From Actinomycetota bacterium (GTDB taxonomy: Bacteria; Actinomycetota; Acidimicrobiia; Acidimicrobiales; Ilumatobacteraceae), in contig VGAK01000019.1 of NCBI GenBank assembly GCA_016870775.1, positions 1-33,325 of the forward strand: a stretch of DNA of 33,325 nucleotides, read 5' to 3'. Within the stretch, counting starts at the first letter, position 1, and each line of letters begins with the position of its first letter. The notes beneath the pieces were generated by a model. That model made no database searches, had not been told where the DNA came from, and saw only the letters and a program-made list of their open reading frames with translations. This document shows, piece by piece, positions 14,255 through 24,308 of this stretch. The position numbers and the translations under genes are program-made.

Positions 14255-15370
14255 TCAGCCCGCCGGGGGCGAGGTCGTCGTTGTCTGTGCCGGCGGTGCG
14301 ACCCCGGTCGGCGCGGGCTTCACGGTCGTGGGGAACCTCGGGATCGTCGTGCTCGTGGTGGTCGACGACGACGTCGTCGTCGTGGTGTAGTTCGGGTCGG
14401 GCCGGTCCCACGGAGGTGGCTGAGATCCGTACTCCTCTGGTTCCTTCTTCCCGTCCCAGACATAGACGCGATCGTTGTAGCGAACCATCGCCGGGAAGTA
14501 CTCCGAGATGAAGATCGGGATGCGAATACAGCCGTGCGACGCCGGCTCCTTCGGCACCTGCATCGCCCCGTGGACCGCGATCCCGAAGTTGAAGTACACC
14601 GGGTTCCACATCGTGCCGAGCTTGCTCTCGCGAAGGCCGTACTTGCGGTTGTAGAAGTAGTAGATGCCACCGGGTGTCACGGCCTCGCCGCAGATGCCGG
14701 TCTTGATCGGCTCCCTCGTGGTGTTGCCCTCCTCGCCCGGGTCGATCGTGACCTCCTCGCACCACACCTGACCCGTGCCCGACGAGATGTGGGTGACGAG
14801 AAGAACCTCGGTTCCCTTGAAGACGGCCATGACCTGCTCGGGCAGGTAGATCTCGAGGTGGGTGGGTGATCCCGGCTGGCGACGAGGGATGATGGCCACG
14901 TCGTCGCGCATCGCATCCCAGATCACCGGTGTCACGAAGTCGACGACAGTGTCGCGCGACATCTCCATCACGAGGGACTGGAACGCCCACACCGCCATGC
15001 GCGTGTCACCGCCGAAGATGCCGTCGATGCGGCCCGGATCGAAGTGCAGATCCCTGAGGCGCTGCTGGATGCGCTTCACGTCCTCTCCCCTGTCGCCGTC
15101 GCGGATGACCCGGGTGAGCGGGTGACAGGTGATCGGCGACCCCGGGGGGCACGCCTCGGTCGGCACGGTCGTGGAGGTCGTCGTGGTGGCAGGGGACTCG
15201 GCCATCTGCGACACGGTCACAGCCGAGAGCGCGCCAGCGAGGAGAACCGAGGCCAGGATCGCGGGGCGCCAGCGCACCCACCGGGAGCCGCGGGAGACCG
15301 ACCCGGCACCGGGCTCACCATCGGCATGGGGCCCGGCCGGCCCCGTGGGCGGGTCGAAGGGGGCGCTCAC
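14255..15370 (-). CDS. L,D-transpeptidase (YkuD) with peptidoglycan-binding domain
   Basis: Forms 3-3 cross-links in peptidoglycan or attaches proteins to it, outside the membrane. The 371-residue protein has a membrane anchor near 34-53 and a Thr-rich stretch. A peptidoglycan-binding repeat follows (DRGEDVKRIQQRLRDL...DGIFGGDTRMAVWAFQ, ~91-132). The YkuD domain runs about 170-305, with HGAMQVP and the catalytic SHGCIRI (nucleophile C281). The C-terminus is a Pro/Thr-rich low-complexity tail. The GTG start follows TAGCGT by 9 nt. Confidence 0.93.
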   Translation of the reverse strand: MSAPFDPPTGPAGPHADGEPGAGSVSRGSRWVRWRPAILASVLLAGALSAVTVSQMAESPATTTTSTTVPTEACPPGSPITCHPLTRVIRDGDRGEDVKRIQQRLRDLHFDPGRIDGIFGGDTRMAVWAFQSLVMEMSRDTVVDFVTPVIWDAMRDDVAIIPRRQPGSPTHLEIYLPEQVMAVFKGTEVLLVTHISSGTGQVWCEEVTIDPGEEGNTTREPIKTGICGEAVTPGGIYYFYNRKYGLRESKLGTMWNPVYFNFGIAVHGAMQVPKEPASHGCIRIPIFISEYFPAMVRYNDRVYVWDGKKEPEEYGSQPPPWDRPDPNYTTTTTSSSTTTSTTIPRFPTTVKPAPTGVAPPAQTTTTSPPAG

Positions 15371-15379
15371 AAGATGAAA

Positions 15380-15385
15380 ACGCTA
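15380..15385 (-). promoter_or_regulatory. -10 element of the L,D-transpeptidase gene
   Basis: TAGCGT on the minus strand ends 9 nt before the GTG at 15370, giving a leader of zero to a few bases. Confidence 0.5.
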
Positions 15386-15450
15386 TCGGCGGTCGTGCTC
15401 GGACGAATTTCGGTCCTCCGTCACGGAAACGCGGGATCCACCCCGGGTGA

Positions 15451-19179
<3,729 letters not shown>

Positions 19180-19183
<4 letters not shown>

Positions 19184-20280
19184 GGGAGTGCCTCCATTGC
19201 CGCCCCGGTGATCATCTCGGACAGCGGCTCCCTCCCGATTCCCGCGGTGGCGGGCACCCGGAGTCTCCCATCTGCCAGAACGAACGGCTCGGTCACGTCG
19301 TGCTCGAAGTACCTGGCCGATGCCGAGAGATCGGGGGCGAGCGTGCACGCCGGGTGGGTGGCGAGCGCGAGGGCGGCGGCCCGGCCGACCCCGGACTCGA
19401 GCATTCCGCCGATCCATGCGTCGAGCCCCTCGGCACGACACCGCTCGAGAATGCCGACGGCGGCGCCGAGCCCCCCGAGTCGCGAGGGCTTCACATTCAC
19501 CGCATCGACCGCTCCCGCGGTGAGTGCGAGATCCAGGTCGCACATCGTCATGATCGACTCATCGAGACCGACCTTCACCGATCTCGTCGCGCTCAACTGA
19601 CCCGAAGCCGCGAGGTCACCGGGTGCAAAGGGTTGCTCGACGAGGTCGACGCCGACCTCGGCGAGGCCGGCGAGGAGGCCGACGTCGTCGGCCGAGTAGG
19701 CACCGTTCGCATCGACGGACAACGAGGCACCGGGCCCGACCGCATCCCGGACCGCTGCGACGACCTCGCGGTCACGACCGCGAGCGATCTTCAATTTCAG
19801 GTGCCGGTACCCCTCGGCCACTCTGGCAAGTGCCTCGGTGACCGTGTCAGCGGCCGAGGGATGAAGACCCACGACAGCGCCGACCGCCACATCGCCCGGT
19901 GAGCCACCGAGCGCGGTGGCGAGCGCGATCCCGCGACCGCGGCACCACGCATCCCACACGGCCGACTCGACGGCGCACCTCGCCATCGGGAACTCCGTGG
20001 TGCCCCACCACGAGGCATCAAGTTCAGACGGCGCGCCGAATTCCCGGTCGACGATGCCTCCCAGCAGATCGCCGCGCATCGCCCTCACCGACGTCGATGA
20101 TGTCTCACCGGTGTAGAAATCCTCCTCCGGAGAGACGTTCTCTCCCCAGCCGACCGATCCATCGTCGAGGACAACCGCGATCAAGGTCGCAGAGCGCGCC
20201 GAGTGAGTTCCCGACGACGTGTGCAAAGGACCGACCAGGGCCAGCGGAACCCGAGCAAGTGTTGCCTCGACAATGCGCAC
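19180..20280 (-). CDS. Enolase-superfamily racemase/synthase (NSAR/OSBS type)
   Basis: Belongs to the muconate-lactonizing subgroup, o-succinylbenzoate synthase / N-succinylamino acid racemase family. The 366-residue protein has N-terminal capping motifs (GPLHTSSGTH, FYTGET), the base pair HLKLKIARG near 158-166, metal ligands in VDANGAY near 186-192, EQPF near 212-215 and GLDES near 235-239, and the opposite-face lysine in NVKPSRLGG near 258-266. The adjacent, coupled M20 hydrolase favours a racemase role (D-amino-acid salvage via N-succinyl intermediates) over menaquinone synthesis. GTG 20280 is chosen since TACCGT ends 7 nt upstream; GTG 20289 overlaps that hexamer. Confidence 0.88.
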
Positions 20281-20287
20281 CTTCGCC

Positions 20288-20293
20288 ACGGTA
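20288..20293 (-). promoter_or_regulatory. -10 element of the racemase-M20 operon
   Basis: TACCGT on the minus strand ends 7 nt before the GTG at 20280. Confidence 0.55.
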
Positions 20294-20400
20294 CCGCGCC
20301 AACTTCTGGGACGACCCGGCGCTCTCGTGTGACTCCGACCCTCCGGGAACAGGGAGGATCTCGTCGTCACCCTCGACTGAACATGACCCACATCAGAACG

Positions 20401-20486
20401 TGCCCGGGGTGGGGGTCGAACCCACACGCCACTTGCGCGGCTGGGGGGTTTAAGCCCCCTGCGTCTGCCAATTCCGCCACCCGGGC
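20401..20486 (-). tRNA. tRNA-Leu (anticodon UAA)
   Basis: An 86-nt class II tRNA. The acceptor GCCCGGG pairs with CCCGGGC and the discriminator is A. The D-arm contains GGCAGA, the anticodon stem is GGGGG/CCCCC with loop CTTAAAC (anticodon TAA), a long variable arm typical of tRNA-Leu follows, and the T-arm is GTGGG-TTCGACC-CCCAC. No CCA is encoded, so it is added after transcription. It reads the rare UUA codon, which matters in a high-GC genome. Confidence 0.97.
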
Positions 20487-20496
20487 GCGGAGTGGC

Positions 20497-20940
20497 TCAG
20501 GCTACGCGCCGATTCGGTGCGTCTCTGCGGCGGCTCGGCATCGCCTCGATGGTGAAGGCGAGCATGAGGCGCCACAAGTGAGTGCGGGTCCTGTCGGCTT
20601 CAGCGACGTCGAGCCGGTTGAGCACGACGACGCCCTCGATCATGTCCCCGATGACCGCGGTGAAGGGGCGGTCGGCGAGCCGCACGGCGATGACACCTCC
20701 GAGTCCGGCCGGCGCGCGCCTGAGGGTGCGGTTGACCCCGACGGCACGGGGCGGACTGCGAAAGCCCGGGACCATCAGATCCATGCCGGCGACATGCTGG
20801 GCAAGAACCCGTGCCGCCTCGGTGAAGAGCGTGGTGGGCATGACGCCGTCTCTGACCTCGCTTCCGGCATCCACGCCGGAAGCGCCCTGTGAGCGCCCCT
20901 GGACATATGCGCCATGTGCCGTCTCGGTGCCCGCTGCCAT
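20497..20940 (-). CDS. Hypothetical protein upstream of tRNA-Leu
   Basis: I do not recognise this protein of about 147 residues. It has no membrane segment or signal peptide. The central part (FRSPPRAVGVNRTLRRAPAGLGGVIAVRLADRPFTAVIGDMIEGVVVLNRLD) alternates short strands with basic residues and could be a small globular domain; the end (TRTHLWRLMLAFTIEAM) is helical. Codon choice is strongly G/C-third, which supports real coding. The start is uncertain: ATG 20940 lacks a clear ribosome binding site, and ATG 21018 would add 26 residues and lie 12 bp from the divergent nuclease gene. Its last codons hold the tRNA-Leu -10 element. Confidence 0.65.
   Translation of the reverse strand: MAAGTETAHGAYVQGRSQGASGVDAGSEVRDGVMPTTLFTEAARVLAQHVAGMDLMVPGFRSPPRAVGVNRTLRRAPAGLGGVIAVRLADRPFTAVIGDMIEGVVVLNRLDVAEADRTRTHLWRLMLAFTIEAMPSRRRDAPNRRVA
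20499..20504 (-). promoter_or_regulatory. -10 element of tRNA-Leu inside an upstream CDS
   Basis: TAGCCT on the minus strand ends 12 nt before the mature tRNA 5' end, leaving about 5 nt of leader for RNase P. It lies in the last codons of the gene at 20497-20940. Confidence 0.45.
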
Positions 20941-21030
20941 TGCGACATCGTCGCAGGAGGGTGTGTCACCGCTGATCGGTCCCCCGTCGCACCCCTTCTC
21001 TAATGTGACCCCCGACATGCGGAGTCCAAT

Positions 21031-21972
21031 GTGACCGAGGAACTGAATCCACTGCAGCTCGAGATCATCGACTCGCTCGGCGTGCCTGCCGGATGGGAAC
21101 CGCTCCCACCCGAGATCATGGCTGGGGTCGAGACGATGCTGGCCGACGAACTCGCACCGATCGATGGACTGTTCACGCCCGAAGATCCACTCAGGGTCAC
21201 GAAGCACCATCTCGGCACCGTGCACGGCTGCGAGAAGCGGTTCGTCGCAGAGCGGTCGCAAAAGTTCGCGTGGTCGGTTCCGACGGTGCGCGGCACGGTG
21301 GCCCACAAGGCCATCGAACTGATGATCAACTGGCCGGGCGAACCCGTTCCCGCCGATCTTGTCGAGGCCGCGATCACGAGCATCATCGAGAATCCCCGCG
21401 AATCAGCCTCCACCTTCCTCGAGACCCTGCCCGACCACGACATGGCCGAGCTACGGGGCCAGGTCGCACAACTGGTCACCAATTTCGGGGACTGCTTCCC
21501 CCCCATCAAGCCGCAGTGGCGGCCGATGGTGGAGTACACCGCGAAGTACTCCCTCTTCTCGGGGGCGGTGATCTTCACCGCGCGAATGGACCTCGTGCTC
21601 GGCCTCCCTGGTCGGCGGGTGATCATCGACCTCAAGTCGGGATGGATCGGGGCGCAGCATCGCGACGACCTCCGCTACTACGCACTCATCGAGACATTGA
21701 GGAGCCGCCAGGCCCCGCGGCGATTGGGCACCTATTCACTGGAGCGTGCCCGCCTCGACCACGAGGAGGTCACCGAGGGGATTCTGCAGGCTGCGGTGCG
21801 CCGCACCGGCCAGGGGGCCCGTGCGATGGCCGAGTTGATCGCTGGCACGCGGGATGCCGAGGTTCGGCCGGGCTTTCACTGCCGGTGGTGTCCGCTGAAC
21901 CAAACCTGCGAGGAGGGTGTGCGCCACCTGCACACGCTCGACGGCGACGAGGCTGACGGCGACGACTGGTGA
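21031..21972 (+). CDS. Cas4/AddB-like PD-(D/E)XK nuclease with Fe-S cluster
   Basis: A RecB-family nuclease standing alone. The 313-residue protein has the nuclease core RGTVAHKAIE (H92), FTARMDLVLG (D187) and VIIDLKSG (D200, K202), followed by a YY motif near 211-212. Four cysteines fit the Cas4/AddB iron-sulfur pattern: C67 near the N-terminus, then C284, C287 and C293 (C-x2-C-x5-C). Cas4 and AddB use this fold to process DNA ends. Neither CRISPR genes nor a helicase partner lie nearby, so a repair role is likelier than spacer capture. The GTG at 21031 has GGAG 6 nt upstream, with TAATGT at 21001-21006 as a possible -10. Confidence 0.9.
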   Translation: MTEELNPLQLEIIDSLGVPAGWEPLPPEIMAGVETMLADELAPIDGLFTPEDPLRVTKHHLGTVHGCEKRFVAERSQKFAWSVPTVRGTVAHKAIELMINWPGEPVPADLVEAAITSIIENPRESASTFLETLPDHDMAELRGQVAQLVTNFGDCFPPIKPQWRPMVEYTAKYSLFSGAVIFTARMDLVLGLPGRRVIIDLKSGWIGAQHRDDLRYYALIETLRSRQAPRRLGTYSLERARLDHEEVTEGILQAAVRRTGQGARAMAELIAGTRDAEVRPGFHCRWCPLNQTCEEGVRHLHTLDGDEADGDDW

Positions 21973-21978
21973 GCGGAC

Positions 21979-22647
21979 TCAGCGCTGGTGCGGGGTCATG
22001 AGCGCGAACGCGACACCGAGACCGACTGACTGACGCACGGTGGAGATGGATCGTCCCGGCTGAACCGCGGCCTTCGGGGCCGACACCACCCCCTCGCCGA
22101 GCCGCGTTGCGACCCCATCGAGGTCATCGACGCTCGCGACCATTCCCCACAGGGTGGCCGGACCTGCGGGCACCTCCGTCGACGTCACCACTTCGATGAC
22201 CGTGTTGTCCGGCTTGTAGAACCATTGTTCCCACCCGTTGCCCACCGGACGCACGCGTCGCAACTCGAGGCCGAGCACTCTCGCCACTGCGTCACGAAAA
22301 CCCTCGGGATCCGATGTGTGCACCACGACATGATCGAGGCCGACTGCCACGGCGCCAGCAATCGGCGATGTCGCGGTCCCATCCGGGGCGGCCTCCGGAC
22401 CAGCGCCGACGATGGTGGTTCTGATCCCGGCGACATCCACCACGAGGGGACCGCCCCCGTGAGCGGGACTCGCGAACACCCAGCCCTGCAATCCGGGTTC
22501 ACCACCTACGAACCTCACCTCGACATCGGCGATACGCGAGCAGGGAGTGGTGACGAGATGACCTATCGACGTTTCACCCACCGGGAGCCCGATGGCCTTC
22601 CACGGTTCCGTGTCGCCCCCAACCTCGAGGGCGACGAGGCGGGTCAT
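21979..22647 (-). CDS. VOC (glyoxalase-like) superfamily protein
   Basis: The vicinal oxygen chelate fold covers metal-dependent lyases, dioxygenases and resistance proteins. In this 222-residue protein the clearest part is LDHVVVHTSDPEGFRDAVARVLGLEL near 104-129, with an HVVVH strand and DNTVIEVV near 149-156, where a metal-ligand glutamate is expected. The N-terminal ~95 residues look like a second degenerate half. Substrate unknown. The ATG at 22647 lies 13 nt after the bL37 stop, so it is probably on the same mRNA. It converges on the Fe-S nuclease gene with a 6-bp gap. Confidence 0.82.
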   Translation of the reverse strand: MTRLVALEVGGDTEPWKAIGLPVGETSIGHLVTTPCSRIADVEVRFVGGEPGLQGWVFASPAHGGGPLVVDVAGIRTTIVGAGPEAAPDGTATSPIAGAVAVGLDHVVVHTSDPEGFRDAVARVLGLELRRVRPVGNGWEQWFYKPDNTVIEVVTSTEVPAGPATLWGMVASVDDLDGVATRLGEGVVSAPKAAVQPGRSISTVRQSVGLGVAFALMTPHQR

Positions 22648-22660
22648 CAAAGACTGGGGC

Positions 22661-22747
22661 TCAGCCCCGGCCCATGTTCGGGCGCTTGCCGTGGTTGGCC
22701 TTCGAGCGGCGCATGCGCGCCTTGCGCTTCTTGGTCTTCTTCGACAT
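22661..22747 (-). CDS. Ribosomal protein bL37 (actinobacterial small protein)
   Basis: A 28-residue, very basic protein whose core SKANHGKRPN (residues 15-24) is the signature of bL37, a 24-residue protein found in the large subunit of mycobacterial ribosomes. The N-terminus MSKKTKKRKARMRR is of the expected composition, and four residues (MGRG) extend the usual C-terminus. The ATG at 22747 follows TAGTCT by 8 nt, so it is transcribed from its own leaderless promoter. The VOC gene follows. A small palindrome GGGGC-TGA-GCCCC spans its stop codon. Homology is recalled from the motif, not searched. Confidence 0.85.
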   Translation of the reverse strand: MSKKTKKRKARMRRSKANHGKRPNMGRG

Positions 22748-22755
22748 GGGAACCA

Positions 22756-22761
22756 AGACTA
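22756..22761 (-). promoter_or_regulatory. -10 element of the bL37 gene
   Basis: TAGTCT on the minus strand (within GATAGTCT) ends 8 nt before the ATG at 22747. Confidence 0.6.
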
Positions 22762-22792
22762 TCGCGAGCCCCGGTTGCACCGGCGGGCAGGT

Positions 22793-23857
22793 TCAGTCCC
22801 TCACCCACCGTGCCCGGTTGTCCGTGTACCGAGTCCCATCGGCCTTTGTCCGGGAACACACGACAGGGTCCCCCGCGTACGTGCCACGCGCCCCCTCGGG
22901 GGTGCAGAAGCGACCGGGCCGACCCTCTGGCAGAGATCCGGTCGCCGGCGTCGTGGTCGTGGGCTGGGTCACCGACGGCGACGTGGCCGTGGGCTGGGTC
23001 ACCGGTGCCACGCCGGCAGTCGTGGTGGTCGGGGCGACCGAGCTCGCTGTGGTTTCCCCTGTCGACTTGGGCCCCGAATCGGATCCCCGGCCCCAGACCG
23101 GGACCGATGTCGACTGGCACCCGGCTGCGATTTTGCGGACGCGTCCCGCCTCGCTCTCATCCATCGTGAGACCCCAACGCGCCTTCACCGCGACCCAGTT
23201 GGCGATGTAGGTGCACCAATAGTTTCTGCGGTCGGGCATCCAGTTGGAGGGGTCCTTGTCGCCCTTGGACCGGTTCTCGCCCGCCGTCACCGCGATCAAC
23301 GAGCGCGGGTCGGAGAGATCGTTGGCGAACTGACGCCGCCGAGCGGACGTCCATGAATGCGCACCCGAGTCCCATGCCTCCTTCAATGGCACGAAGTGGT
23401 CGATGTCGAGATCGGATGGGTCGGTGTGGCTCACACCGTCATAGGGCGAGTACCAGTCACCGGCGATCACGGCGCAACCGTAGGCATCGACTTGGGCGCG
23501 CGTGGACGACTCAGCGATCAGCACCTCCTTGCGCGTGTCGCATCCGTCCCCGTCCTCGTCGGTCCAGTGCGTGAAGAGCGAGCGCTTGTAGCCCGCGGGG
23601 CGTTCACGCGCAACCTTGATGCCGGCGGCGACGGATGCGACCGAGGGCGCGGCACCACCCTTTGCGACGGTGGTCGTCGTCGGCCTGGCACCCTGGCTCG
23701 ATGCGGCACCGGGGGAACCCGACGCGGCCGCACCGACCGATGCCGCCGAGGAGGGCGCCGTGGTCACCCCGGCCGTCGTGCCCACAGCTGCACACGACAC
23801 GGACACTGCGATTGCGAGCACGGGAAGAGCGATCACGCCCCGATGAGACGACTCCAC
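22793..23857 (-). CDS. Secreted HNH (DUF1524-type) nuclease
   Basis: The 354-residue protein starts with a signal sequence (MESSHRGVIALPVLAIAVSVSC); the cysteine near residue 22 could be a lipobox cysteine, though the residues before it are atypical. A Ser/Ala/Thr-rich linker follows. The catalytic domain has DLDIDHFVPLKEAWDSGA near 149-166 (HNH-type His), LSDPRSLIAVTAGENRSKGDKDPSNW near 180-206 and RNYWCTYIANWVAVKARWGL near 211-230. A second Thr-rich linker leads to a 45-residue C-terminal module with two cysteines. Family members are extracellular DNases. The GTG at 23857 follows TAATCT by 6 nt. Confidence 0.88.
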   Translation of the reverse strand: MESSHRGVIALPVLAIAVSVSCAAVGTTAGVTTAPSSAASVGAAASGSPGAASSQGARPTTTTVAKGGAAPSVASVAAGIKVARERPAGYKRSLFTHWTDEDGDGCDTRKEVLIAESSTRAQVDAYGCAVIAGDWYSPYDGVSHTDPSDLDIDHFVPLKEAWDSGAHSWTSARRRQFANDLSDPRSLIAVTAGENRSKGDKDPSNWMPDRRNYWCTYIANWVAVKARWGLTMDESEAGRVRKIAAGCQSTSVPVWGRGSDSGPKSTGETTASSVAPTTTTAGVAPVTQPTATSPSVTQPTTTTPATGSLPEGRPGRFCTPEGARGTYAGDPVVCSRTKADGTRYTDNRARWVRD

Positions 23858-23863
23858 CGCGTC

Positions 23864-23869
23864 AGATTA
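23864..23869 (-). promoter_or_regulatory. -10 element of the secreted nuclease gene
   Basis: TAATCT on the minus strand, one of the closest matches here to TATAAT, ends 6 nt before the GTG at 23857. Confidence 0.6.
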
Positions 23870-23984
23870 TCTCGTTGTCGGCTCGTGGCGGACCGTCGGT
23901 GTGGTGGCCGCGGTCGCGAACCCCGACCCCGCGCGCCCCGGTTGCCCGGCGGCAGGCGGACCGCGGTGGGTCACGGAGAACCGG

Positions 23985-24257
23985 TCAGGCGAACAGAGGC
24001 AACTGTTCTGCGTGAACAGTCGCATCCATCTCGATGAAGATGCACTCCCCCGGACAAACGTCGGCTGCTTCCACCACCGACTGCAGGTGCCGATCCGGGA
24101 CATCGGCGAGCGAACCCGACCCGCCCGGGTCGTTCAGGATGACGCCCAACTCGGCCACATAGGCGATGCCATCCTCGAGTTGGACGAACACATCGGGACA
24201 GTGGTCGACACAGAGACCATCGCCCGTGCAGAGGTCTTGGTCGATCCACACGCGCAC
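23985..24257 (-). CDS. Ferredoxin with CxxDxxC cluster motif
   Basis: Small electron carrier. The 90 residues begin VRVWIDQDLCTGDGLC, giving C10-x2-D13-x2-C16, then HCP (C20) and a distal CP (C68). The pattern matches Pyrococcus furiosus ferredoxin, where an aspartate replaces the second cysteine ligand of the cluster, so the cluster may be [4Fe-4S] with Asp ligation or [3Fe-4S]. C20 corresponds to the P. furiosus disulfide cysteine, but its partner position is Ser here (S60). A 15-residue loop and the tail HAEQLPLFA are additions. The GTG at 24257 follows TACCTT by 7 nt. The partner may be a P450 or similar enzyme, not present here. Confidence 0.88.
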   Translation of the reverse strand: MRVWIDQDLCTGDGLCVDHCPDVFVQLEDGIAYVAELGVILNDPGGSGSLADVPDRHLQSVVEAADVCPGECIFIEMDATVHAEQLPLFA

Positions 24258-24264
24258 ATGAAGC

Positions 24265-24302
24265 AAGGTACAGCCCGCCGGCTCCGGACTTCCCCTTAGT
24301 CT
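24265..24302. promoter_or_regulatory. Divergent -10 elements, ferredoxin / oligopeptidase
   Basis: Minus strand TACCTT (complement 24265-24270) ends 7 nt before the ferredoxin GTG. Plus strand TAGTCT (24297-24302) ends 6 nt before the ATG at 24309. Confidence 0.55.
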
Positions 24303-24308
24303 GTCGCG

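Noticed and set aside
21031-21972. Call as CRISPR Cas4
   Set aside because: The Fe-S nuclease pattern fits Cas4 and AddB equally, and no Cas1/Cas2 or array is present in the window.
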